Source: Acetobacteraceae bacterium (GTDB lineage: Bacteria > Pseudomonadota > Alphaproteobacteria > Acetobacterales > Acetobacteraceae). Taken from it: DNA of 50,249 nucleotides. The notes beneath the pieces were generated by a model. That model worked only from the letters and a program-made list of their open reading frames with translations. It had not been told where the DNA came from and did no database searches. Within the stretch, counting starts at the first letter, position 1. Each line of letters starts with the position of its first letter. The translations under genes were made by a program, and so were the position numbers. Below, piece by piece: positions 16,177 to 23,524 of this stretch. The stretch is taken from contig DNXO01000069.1 in the NCBI GenBank assembly GCA_003506895.1, positions 87,089 through 137,337 of the forward strand. The letters run 5' to 3'.

Positions 16177-17625
16177 ATGGCGGATTATGATCTGGTGGTC
16201 GCCGGCGGTACGGTGGTCACGGCATCCGATATGTTCCAGGCCGACGTCGGCATCGTGGGTGGCCGCATCGCCGCCGTCGGGCTGAATTTGCGCGGCGAGC
16301 GAACTATCGATGCCAATGGTTTGCTGGTGATGCCGGGCGGTGTCGACTCGCACTGCCATATCGAACAGTTGCAGTCCGACGGCGGAGCGGACGAGGAAAG
16401 CTGGACGACCGGTAGCACCTCAGCCTTGGCTGGGGGGACGACGAGCGTCATCACGTTTTCCACCCAGTTCAAGGGCCGTGGCATCCTGGAGCCGCTGACC
16501 GAATACCGCCGTCGCGCGGCCAAGGCGATGGTGGACTACAGCTTCCACCAGATCATCACCGACGCCACGGACGATGTGATCTTCAACGAAGTGCCGCAGG
16601 TGGTCGCGTCCGGCGTTCGCAGCCTGAAGGTGTTCCTGACCTACGATCCGCTGCACCTGGACGACCGGCAGTTCATCCGCGTGCTTGCCGCCGCGCGCCG
16701 CACCGGTGCGTTGGTGACGGTTCATTGCGAGAACTACGAGGCGATCAACTGGCGTACTGCCGCATTGCTGGCCGATGGCCGGGTGGAACCGAAATACCAC
16801 GCATGGTCGCGACCCAGCATGATCGAGCGTGAGGCGACTCATCGGGCAATCGCGCTGGCGGAAATGGTCGATCAGCCGATCCAGGTCTTTCACGTCTCCT
16901 GCCCTGAGGTCGCGGACGAAATCGCTCGGGCGAAGGCGCGCGGGCTGAAGGTCTGGGGCGAGACCTGTCCGCAGTATTTCGTGCTCTCCGCCGACCATAT
17001 GGATCGGCCGGGCTTTGAGGGTGCGAAGTTCATGTGCAGCCCCGCGCCGCGCGACGCCGCGGCCAGCGAGGGCCTGTGGAAGATGATCACCGACGGCGTG
17101 CTGGATGTGACGTCCTCGGACCATAGCGGCTGGAGCTATGAAACCGAAGTTGGGAAGCGCATCAACGGCATCGATGCGCCGTTTCGCGATATTCCCAATG
17201 GCGTGCCCGGCCTGGGGTCGCGCCTGCCGGTGATGTTCAGCGAGGGCGTATCGAAGGGCCGTATCGACCCTTGTATGTTCGTGCGTCTGACATCGAGCAA
17301 CCCGGCCCGCCTGTTCGGTCTGTATCCCCGCAAGGGCACGATCGCGCCGGGCGCCGATGCCGACCTGGTGCTGTGGGATGCGAAGAAACAGGTCACGATC
17401 ACCAACAACCTGATGCAGCATGTGATCGACTACACCCCCTATGAAGGCCTGGAGGTCACCGGCTGGCCCGTCTCCACGATTCGCCGCGGCGAAGTGGTGA
17501 TGCGGGATGGCAAGGTGCAGGCCGAACCCGGCAGCGGCCAGTTCTTGGCGCGCGGCCCTTACGACATGATCAAACCCACCGGTAACGTCCCGTTTGGCTT
17601 CGACGCCAGCGCGTTCCTGGTCTGA
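16177..17625 (+). CDS. Dihydropyrimidinase / D-hydantoinase
   Basis: A 482-residue cyclic amidohydrolase. Metal ligands are His59 and His61 in DSHCH, carboxylated Lys151 in SLKVFLTYD, His183 in VHCEN, His239 in FHVSC and Asp315 in SSDHSG. GETCPQYFVLS and FEGAKFMCSPAPR are typical of the dihydropyrimidinase branch rather than allantoinase or dihydroorotase. The enzyme opens reduced pyrimidine or hydantoin rings to N-carbamoyl amino acids. No dihydropyrimidine dehydrogenase (PreA) is in the window; the GltD-like/PFOR pair upstream could conceivably provide ring reduction. It is followed by the DUF3830 gene after 16 bases. Confidence 0.88.
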   Translation: MADYDLVVAGGTVVTASDMFQADVGIVGGRIAAVGLNLRGERTIDANGLLVMPGGVDSHCHIEQLQSDGGADEESWTTGSTSALAGGTTSVITFSTQFKGRGILEPLTEYRRRAAKAMVDYSFHQIITDATDDVIFNEVPQVVASGVRSLKVFLTYDPLHLDDRQFIRVLAAARRTGALVTVHCENYEAINWRTAALLADGRVEPKYHAWSRPSMIEREATHRAIALAEMVDQPIQVFHVSCPEVADEIARAKARGLKVWGETCPQYFVLSADHMDRPGFEGAKFMCSPAPRDAAASEGLWKMITDGVLDVTSSDHSGWSYETEVGKRINGIDAPFRDIPNGVPGLGSRLPVMFSEGVSKGRIDPCMFVRLTSSNPARLFGLYPRKGTIAPGADADLVLWDAKKQVTITNNLMQHVIDYTPYEGLEVTGWPVSTIRRGEVVMRDGKVQAEPGSGQFLARGPYDMIKPTGNVPFGFDASAFLV

Positions 17626-17641
17626 GCGGGAGCACCCATAC

Positions 17642-18055
17642 ATGAGCCTGATCGACATCATCGCCGGCCCCTATACGTTCAAGGCTAAATTCGAGGACGA
17701 GAACGCGCCGAAGACCTGCGCGAAGTTCCGCTCCCTGCTGCCATACAAGGAGCGCATCATCCATGTGCGCTGGTCCGGCGAGGGCTGCTGGATTCCGCTG
17801 GGCGATCTGGATCTGGGGCTGGGGTACGAGAACCATACCAGTTATCCGGCCCCCGGCCAGTTTCTGCTGTATCCGGGCGGCATTTCCGAAACCGAGATAC
17901 TGTTGGCCTATGGCGGCGTTCAGTTCGCCAGCAAAATGGGTCAGCTTGCCGGCAATCATTTCCTGACCATCGTCGAGGGCCTCGAAAATCTCGTGCCGCT
18001 GGGGAAGATGACGCTTTGGCAGGGCGCGCAGAATATCGAATTCAGGAACCCTTAG
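17642..18055 (+). CDS. DUF3830 family protein (cyclophilin-like fold)
   Basis: A 137-residue protein with the DUF3830 pattern: AKFEDENAPKTCAKFRSLLP, HVRWSGEGCWIPLGD, YPAPGQFLLYPGGISE, and a C-terminal GNHFLTIVEGLE. The family is thought to have a cyclophilin-like beta-barrel and often lies beside hydantoinase and nucleobase-degradation genes; no biochemical function is known to me. It closes the plus-strand run. Its last 14 bases overlap the 3' end of the convergent ExeA-like gene, leaving no room for an independent terminator on this strand. Confidence 0.8.
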   Translation: MSLIDIIAGPYTFKAKFEDENAPKTCAKFRSLLPYKERIIHVRWSGEGCWIPLGDLDLGLGYENHTSYPAPGQFLLYPGGISETEILLAYGGVQFASKMGQLAGNHFLTIVEGLENLVPLGKMTLWQGAQNIEFRNP

Positions 18056-19283
18056 ATCGGGTCGGCAGGCGCTTCAGCAACCCGGCGGCTTCGCTGTCGC
18101 CGAGGTTGACGGCCCTTGTGTACCATTCCGCAGCCTTTTGTGGATCGCGGGGGTCATAGGTCTTTCCCAGCGCAGTGGCGGCCGCCGCATTGCCGGCCTC
18201 GGCTGCGCGCTGGAACAACAAGCGGGCCGCCGCGACATCCCCGAGATCGAGCGCTTCATTCCCGCGCTTGATCAGCGCCGCCATCAAATTCGGCGACATC
18301 GGTTCGGGGGCCTTGGCGATCGGCACCTTTTCGGTCGGCTGTGTGGTGGCAGCCCGGATGGGTACTGATGGCGGCGGCTGCTCGGAAAATCCTTTGTAAA
18401 GGAAAATGGATGCGCCGGCCACCAGCAAGCCGATCGCCACGATTTGCATGGCCAGGCCGGCGTGGTTCGGTGCGGAAGGAAGCCGATGGGACTGCCTTGG
18501 AGCGATCGGACCAACCGCGGCGGCGACGGTTTTGGCGGTAATCGCTGGGTCGCCCCGAGCGAAACCGGCATTAAAGGTGGCTTCCATCAGGCGATTGATC
18601 GTTGCGGGTATCCCGTTGGAGCGGGCGATCAAGAGCTTCAGCGCGTCCGGTGTTATAAGCCGCCGGGTCGTTCCGCCGGCGATCCACAACGACCGTTCGA
18701 TATACTGATGGGCTTCCGACGGATTGAGCGGGCCCAACCGGATGACGTTTCGCGCAAGCCCCGCGAGTTCGGAAACGCCTGGTCTTGCTAATCCTGTTTC
18801 CGAACAACTCAACACAATCGGGTTGTCGGCATTGTCGGTTGGTCCTTGTTTTACGGCTCCCACCAGAAGACCGAGGCAGTCGTCCGATAGCAAATCGACA
18901 TCGTCGACCAGCCCTGCCTTACGGGGTGGGCCGCTCAGGCGTTCGAGTGCGGATGCGAGGACATCCTGGCTTACGCGTTCCCCAACTGGGCGGGAGGCGG
19001 TGATTACCTCTATTCCAGCCTCCGCGGCGATCGCGCCGGCCGATCGCAGTGTCTCGGATTTGCCTGTTCCTTCCTCACCCACCAGCAGAACCACGCCGCT
19101 GCCGTTGACCAAATGATCGGCCAGCAACTCAAACGCGCGCCGCCTGGAGCCGAAAAGGATGAAGACGGACTCGTCGGATGGGGCGCCGAACGGAGATTTC
19201 GCCAACCCGTACAGGTCCAGATAGTTCATAGGCGGGGCGGGGCCCGCTGTAGCAGGGGCTGGTTCCGCCGCCATGCTCTTCAT
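18042..19283 (-). CDS. ExeA-like membrane ATPase with C-terminal Sel1/TPR repeats
   Basis: About 413 residues from the chosen ATG at 19283; starts at 19304, 19274 or 19229 are also possible, the last giving the family-like MNYLDLYGLAKSPFG. Walker A is VGEEGTGKSETL, Walker B is LVDDVDLLS, and the rest follows the ExeA/GspA AAA pattern. A transmembrane segment (IVAIGLLVAGASIFLYKGF) follows the ATPase domain. The periplasmic C-terminus has Sel1/TPR-like repeats (AARLLFQRAAEAGNA, then AAEWYTRAVNLGDSEAA). ExeA-type ATPases are common in polysaccharide-export loci, where they may help place a secretin or synthase across the peptidoglycan. It lies at the distal end of the minus-strand surface-polysaccharide block, beyond the oppositely oriented glucanase. 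Partner proteins are not evident. Confidence 0.75.
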   Translation of the reverse strand: MKSMAAEPAPATAGPAPPMNYLDLYGLAKSPFGAPSDESVFILFGSRRRAFELLADHLVNGSGVVLLVGEEGTGKSETLRSAGAIAAEAGIEVITASRPVGERVSQDVLASALERLSGPPRKAGLVDDVDLLSDDCLGLLVGAVKQGPTDNADNPIVLSCSETGLARPGVSELAGLARNVIRLGPLNPSEAHQYIERSLWIAGGTTRRLITPDALKLLIARSNGIPATINRLMEATFNAGFARGDPAITAKTVAAAVGPIAPRQSHRLPSAPNHAGLAMQIVAIGLLVAGASIFLYKGFSEQPPPSVPIRAATTQPTEKVPIAKAPEPMSPNLMAALIKRGNEALDLGDVAAARLLFQRAAEAGNAAAATALGKTYDPRDPQKAAEWYTRAVNLGDSEAAGLLKRLPTRSKGS

Positions 19284-19727
19284 CAAATTCGGAGGCCGGC
19301 GCATGTCGGGATCCAGGGGTGAAGCTCCGAGGTGCATCATATGTGGGTATGTGCGCCAGTGTCTTATCGGCGTGTCCCAATCATGTGAACGACAAGTGGG
19401 AGAATTGGCGGCACACCGAAACGGTTCCGCATTGATGGGAAATAAACAGGAAACGTCCGGCAGATCGGAACTATATCGATATAGCGGGAATATAAACAAA
19501 AATACAATAAATCCGGTTTTATTCGGACATATTGGTGCGATATTATAACTTATATATCCTAAGGCCCCACAATTTATCATGAAAAAAATCTGAATAATAC
19601 GCAATCGTGTTATGAAATATGATGAAAACCCTCCCATGGGCCGCCCGTAACTTCACAAACTCGTGTTGACCCGCATCACATTGCCGTGAAATCAAACTGC
19701 CGACATCACGTCTTCGGGAGTTTCTTC
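19284..19727. other. AT-rich divergent promoter region
   Basis: About 440 bases between the divergent ExeA-like and GH5 genes. The stretch 19430-19640 is clearly AT-rich against the GC-rich background, with runs such as tataaacaaaaatacaataa. It contains a perfect 14-bp palindrome at 19472 and a possible -35 (TTGACC, 19666-19671), 17 bases before a poor -10 (aaatca, 19689-19694), about 34 bases before the GH5 ATG. No intact frame with protein character was seen. Confidence 0.65.
19472..19485. promoter_or_regulatory. Perfect 14-bp palindrome, candidate operator
   Basis: CTATATCGATATAG is an exact palindrome in the middle of the AT-rich divergent spacer. It could be a dimeric regulator site for the glucanase, the ExeA-like gene, or both. 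No regulator gene is adjacent, so this is an inference from symmetry and position only. Confidence 0.4.
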
Positions 19728-22037
19728 ATGAGCGGAACGACGTCCACCGGACAGTTCAAGATTGTGAACGGCCAAATCATCGACCCCAACGGGAGTGCTT
19801 TCACGGCCGAAGGGATCAACGTCTACGATGCGCAGATGGGTGACGCATCTCAGATACTGGCGGACTTTCCGAAGCTTAATTTCGTTCGGCTCAACGTCTA
19901 CAGTTATCAGGATCCCAGCGCTTATTCAGCCTTCATTCAAACGATGACGTCCAAGGGTATTGTGGTCGAGCTTGAGGACCACACCAACAGCAATGGCTCG
20001 AATGCTGGCGGCGGCTCTGGGTCCGTGTTCACGGGTTCGCAACTGACGGATGAGCTAAACTGGTATTCATCGGTTGCTGGCGCCTATGCCAACAATCCAT
20101 ATGTCTGGTTCGGTACCAACAATGAGCCGCCGAACAATCCGTCGTCCGCGGCGCTGTCGACATGGGAACAGCAGACCTATGACGCCATCCGTAACGCCGG
20201 AAACAACAGTCCAGTCCTGATGGAACTGGTTGGCGGCGGTAACCCTGGAACGATCGGCGCCGGGGCCGGAATGACCGCGTCGGACTATTCGGGCATGACC
20301 AATATCATTTGGGATCTTCACTATTACGGCTGGGTGTCCGGCTACTCCACGAACCAGTCGGATGTTGACCAAGCCCTGGCTTCCGCCGTCACGGCTGCAC
20401 AAACGATTACCAGCGCGGACGGTACGGTGCCTGTCATCATTGGCGAATACGGACCGGCCACGGACGGCCAGAACACTGACGCCAATGCCAATCAAGTGCT
20501 GCAGGCTGTTCAAGGTTCGGCCACCAGCGGGCAGACCGCTGGCACCGCGGCATGGGGTTGGAATTCGGGCGCAAACGACAACCTGACAGATGGATCAGGA
20601 AACCTGACCGCCTATGGGCAGGAAGTGGCGCAGTGGATCGCGTCTCATCCCGGCTCGACCCCGACCCCGACTCCGGTGCCCACTCCAACCCCGACAGCCA
20701 CGCCGTCGGCGAACGATACGGTGGTGCTGGCTGGGTCTTCGGCCGCCATCACGGATGCCAGCGGCAACGCCTGGACGATCACCGCGGGCGGACAGGTCGC
20801 GATCAACGGCACCGCCGATACCACGACCGCGAATGTCATCGAACTTGCGTATGTGAACGGCACGATCTGGCAGGAGAACAGCAGCAACCTGTGGTGGGGT
20901 GAGACCCAGCCGAACGCTGCATGGTCGCCCCAGGCGGGAACCTCTGTCAGCCCACTTCCCGTCACGCCCACGCCCACGCCGACTCCGACGCCTGTGGCTA
21001 CTCCGACCCCCACGCCCATCGTCACTCCGTCCGCGAACGACACCGTTGTGAACGCCGGCTCCAACGCGGCGATCGTCGATGCGGCGGGGAACAAGTGGAC
21101 CATCACCTCGGGCGGTCAGGTCGCGGTAAACGGCGCCGCCGACACGACGACCGCGAACGTGACGGAACTGGCATACGTGAACGGAACAATCTGGCAGGAA
21201 AACAGCGCCAACCTGTGGTGGGGCGAGACCCAGCCGAATGCGTCCTGGGCGCCGACCATGGGAACGGCAGTCAGCCCACTTCCGGCGCCCCCGACCCCGA
21301 CACCCACCCCAACCCCAACCCCAACCCCAACCGCGACGCCGTCCGCGAACGACACCGTGGTGAAGGCTGGTTCGACAACCGCCATCGTTGATGGAAGCGG
21401 AAACGCGTGGACCATCAATGCGAACGGCCAAATCGCGGTGAATGGAGCAACCGACACGACGACCGCGAACGTGACAGAACTGGCCTATGTCAACGGACAG
21501 GTTTGGCAGGAGAACGCCAGCAACCTGTGGTGGGGGAAGACAAGCCCAACAGACTCCTGGTCACCCAACGCGGGTACGAGCACGAGCCCGCTACCAACCT
21601 CGGTGACGATTCCCTCGACCCAGACGAGCGCAACCATCAACCTGAATCAGGTCACGATCACGGCTACAGCGGGCAACCACTTGGTGTTCATCTCGGGGAC
21701 AGGCGATACCGCCCGACTCTCTGGCGGAACCGATACGATCACGGATACTGGAGGCGGCAACACCTACGTCATCCCAGCCGCGGGGAAAGGGTATGACGCT
21801 TTCACCAGCAACGTGCTGACGATCAACGACACGCTTGATCTGCGCACCGCACTCGCGGCGACCCAGTGGACCGGGTCGGCTTCTACCCTTTCGAAGTTCC
21901 TGAGCGTTACGGACACCTCTCAGGGGGCCGTGCTTTCGATCTCGACGCAGTCTGGCGGGACTGGCGTGGGCATCGCCTCCATCAACGGGGCGACGACCAC
22001 CGATCTAACTTCGCTTCTCGCTCACGCGATCACCTGA
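19728..22037 (+). CDS. GH5-type cellulase/glucanase with three tandem 85-residue modules and a type I secretion-like tail
   Basis: A 769-residue protein from the ATG at 19728, chosen over the GTG at 19686 because CGGGAG precedes it. Residues 1-305 form a GH5-type catalytic domain: acid/base Glu133 in TNNEPP and nucleophile Glu240 in IGEYG. Three modules of exactly 85 residues follow (327-411, 435-519, 539-623), each starting SANDTVV and ending SPLP, joined by Pro/Thr linkers. The last 145 residues have the Gly/Thr/Asp-rich look of a type I secretion target domain (DTLDLRTALAATQW to the end). There is no N-terminal signal peptide, so T1SS export is the best inference. It lies opposite to the surrounding polysaccharide genes and may trim or degrade their beta-glucan-like product or external cellulose. 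A rho-independent terminator follows the stop. Confidence 0.85.
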   Translation: MSGTTSTGQFKIVNGQIIDPNGSAFTAEGINVYDAQMGDASQILADFPKLNFVRLNVYSYQDPSAYSAFIQTMTSKGIVVELEDHTNSNGSNAGGGSGSVFTGSQLTDELNWYSSVAGAYANNPYVWFGTNNEPPNNPSSAALSTWEQQTYDAIRNAGNNSPVLMELVGGGNPGTIGAGAGMTASDYSGMTNIIWDLHYYGWVSGYSTNQSDVDQALASAVTAAQTITSADGTVPVIIGEYGPATDGQNTDANANQVLQAVQGSATSGQTAGTAAWGWNSGANDNLTDGSGNLTAYGQEVAQWIASHPGSTPTPTPVPTPTPTATPSANDTVVLAGSSAAITDASGNAWTITAGGQVAINGTADTTTANVIELAYVNGTIWQENSSNLWWGETQPNAAWSPQAGTSVSPLPVTPTPTPTPTPVATPTPTPIVTPSANDTVVNAGSNAAIVDAAGNKWTITSGGQVAVNGAADTTTANVTELAYVNGTIWQENSANLWWGETQPNASWAPTMGTAVSPLPAPPTPTPTPTPTPTPTATPSANDTVVKAGSTTAIVDGSGNAWTINANGQIAVNGATDTTTANVTELAYVNGQVWQENASNLWWGKTSPTDSWSPNAGTSTSPLPTSVTIPSTQTSATINLNQVTITATAGNHLVFISGTGDTARLSGGTDTITDTGGGNTYVIPAAGKGYDAFTSNVLTINDTLDLRTALAATQWTGSASTLSKFLSVTDTSQGAVLSISTQSGGTGVGIASINGATTTDLTSLLAHAIT
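20706..20960 (+). repeat. 85-codon module, copy 1
   Basis: First of three in-frame 255-bp units in the glucanase. The core reads WTITAGGQVAINGTADTTTA and later NSSNLWWGETQPNAAW. Preceded by a Thr-Pro linker. Confidence 0.9.
21030..21284 (+). repeat. 85-codon module, copy 2
   Basis: Second 255-bp unit, same length and nearly the same protein sequence as copies 1 and 3 (ELAYVNGTIWQENSANLWWG). Conserved tryptophans suggest a carbohydrate-binding surface; this is inference. Confidence 0.9.
21307..21332 (-). repeat. (CCCCAA)4 tract in the linker; G-quadruplex-prone on the minus strand
   Basis: Four runs of CCCC separated by AA encode part of the Thr-Pro linker between modules 2 and 3. The minus strand reads GGGGTT repeated, a classic quadruplex-forming pattern, and the hexamer repeat lets the linker change length in frame by slippage. 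Confidence 0.75.
21342..21596 (+). repeat. 85-codon module, copy 3
   Basis: Third 255-bp unit, the most divergent of the three (GQVWQENASNLWWGKTSPTD) but identical in length. Followed directly by the secretion-type tail. Confidence 0.9.
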
Positions 22038-22045
22038 TCCACGCA

Positions 22046-22076
22046 CCCCCGGTGACAGGACATCACCGGGGGTTTT
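22046..22076 (+). terminator. Rho-independent terminator of the glucanase gene
   Basis: CCCCCGGTGA pairs perfectly with TCACCGGGGG across a 7-base loop and is followed by TTTT. It lies 9 bases after the glucanase stop and reaches into the 3' end of the convergent ATP-grasp gene. Confidence 0.85.
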
Positions 22077-23412
22077 CCCGATCAGAATTCACCATTAACC
22101 ACAGCCGACGGAGCGCGCGGAGAATACCATACCGTTCCCGGCGTTCCGGTTGCATCAACACGCGAACCAGTTCGGGCTCTTCCCACGGAACATCATGGTA
22201 TCCACTGCGTAAGAAATGACTTGTCGGATCTTCCTTCCATGTATCCGGGAAAAATACCACAATATCCTGCTCAGTTCTCGGCGAACGCTCCCGTTCCGGT
22301 CTGCCTGCGAGGCGGGCGACAAGGGCCTCGGCCAGGTCGCGACCGGCGCCCAGGCGAACCGCGCAAATCGGCGTATTACGCGGGTTCATTTCAATCAGGT
22401 AGGCATCTCCGGTCGCCGCTTCTATCATGAAGTCGAAACCAATCATCCCCGACAAGCCAAGTGCCCCGACCACCCGCCGAGCGGCTTCCTCCATTTCCGC
22501 GTTGCGGATAATGCGCGCGACTGTCGAGGGACCGGTCGCCGAAGTCGTGGCGACGGACTCAGCGCAGACAGACGCCAACACCTCGCCTTGCCAGCAGGCA
22601 ACGCCGATATTCGCCGGCCATCCGTCGACATAGCCTTGCACCGACATGGCGGGTCGTTCACCCCGCAGCCAGGGCCGGATGCCGAAATAATTACCCTCCA
22701 GCAGGGCCTCCCTGACAGCGAGGCGCCCGCTCGCCGGTCTGGTCATGTTGGCATAGGCATCTTTGGCGGTCGCGGCGTTGGAGACGATGCGCACACCGAA
22801 ACCAGCCCAACTGCCATCGGCTTTCAGTACGAACGGCGCGCGGTGCTCCTTCATCCACTCGTCCAGCGTCCCGTTCTCCGGCAGGGGCCGTGACGCTGGA
22901 ACCCGAACGCCCAACCGTTTGGCAAGGCACAACAACGCAGCCCGCGACGTGATGATAGGAAACTGACTGATCGAACTCGTTGATCGGACGATCACCTGCT
23001 TAACAAAACGGTCGGCCGTGGCCTGAGCGATCGCGTGCAGATCACGCACCGTTATTTCATCGCACGGAACCACCATGTCCGGCCGAAGCCGACGTAACGC
23101 GCGTTCCAGGCTTCCACGCGGCGACCATGCTCGGTATATCAACCGATCGTTAATGAGATCCAAGGCCCGAGCCGGGTGGTTGGATGGCGATATCAGGCTG
23201 ACCTGGGCGCCCGCGTCCCGAAGCTCCATCGCCAGTCGAGCGGTTGAAGGTAACTGGCCCGTGGTCGCCAGCAAAATATGAGGTGCCGCGGCGGCGGTCC
23301 GATCCGAGCCGGGAACCTCAAGCCGCGAGGCAGGCAGCCCATCCCCGAGTGTCGGCGTAAATCCGACGGTCACAGCCCGCGTGTCCTTATCATCATGGAC
23401 GAATGAGTTCAT
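22063..23412 (-). CDS. ATP-grasp domain protein
   Basis: About 449 residues from the ATG at 23412; a TTG at 23418 is also possible. After a Rossmann-like N-terminal domain (HILLATTGQLPSTARLAMEL) comes an ATP-grasp fold: PFVLKADGSWAGFGVRIV binds the nucleotide, and the metal-binding strand is IGFDFMIE with YLIEMNPRN near residue 370. ATP-grasp enzymes form acyl-phosphates and ligate amines or other nucleophiles. Its substrate here is unknown. It is the last gene of the minus-strand surface run, 112 bases after the acetyltransferase-like gene. It could add an amino-acid-like substituent to a sugar or lipid; that is speculation from context. Confidence 0.8.
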   Translation of the reverse strand: MNSFVHDDKDTRAVTVGFTPTLGDGLPASRLEVPGSDRTAAAAPHILLATTGQLPSTARLAMELRDAGAQVSLISPSNHPARALDLINDRLIYRAWSPRGSLERALRRLRPDMVVPCDEITVRDLHAIAQATADRFVKQVIVRSTSSISQFPIITSRAALLCLAKRLGVRVPASRPLPENGTLDEWMKEHRAPFVLKADGSWAGFGVRIVSNAATAKDAYANMTRPASGRLAVREALLEGNYFGIRPWLRGERPAMSVQGYVDGWPANIGVACWQGEVLASVCAESVATTSATGPSTVARIIRNAEMEEAARRVVGALGLSGMIGFDFMIEAATGDAYLIEMNPRNTPICAVRLGAGRDLAEALVARLAGRPERERSPRTEQDIVVFFPDTWKEDPTSHFLRSGYHDVPWEEPELVRVLMQPERRERYGILRALRRLWLMVNSDRENPR

Positions 23413-23524
23413 GGACAAGTTGACATCCGTCCTGTATATGGGATGATCTGTTACTCGTACGTCAGAAGACCACAGGCGGAATGGAAAGAAAAGCGATTAC
23501 CGGCTGGATGAGACGGTTGTGATT

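Noticed and set aside
16177..17625. Allantoinase instead of dihydropyrimidinase
   Set aside because: GETCPQYFVLS and the placement of Lys151 in SLKVFLTYD fit the hydantoinase/dihydropyrimidinase branch better.
21307..21332. Telomere or eukaryotic contamination suggested by (CCCCAA)n
   Set aside because: It lies in frame in a Pro/Thr linker of a bacterial gene and is only four units long.
21600..22037. RTX nonapeptide calcium-binding repeats in the glucanase tail
   Set aside because: No clear GGxGxDxxx array; only the general look of a type I secretion tail is present.
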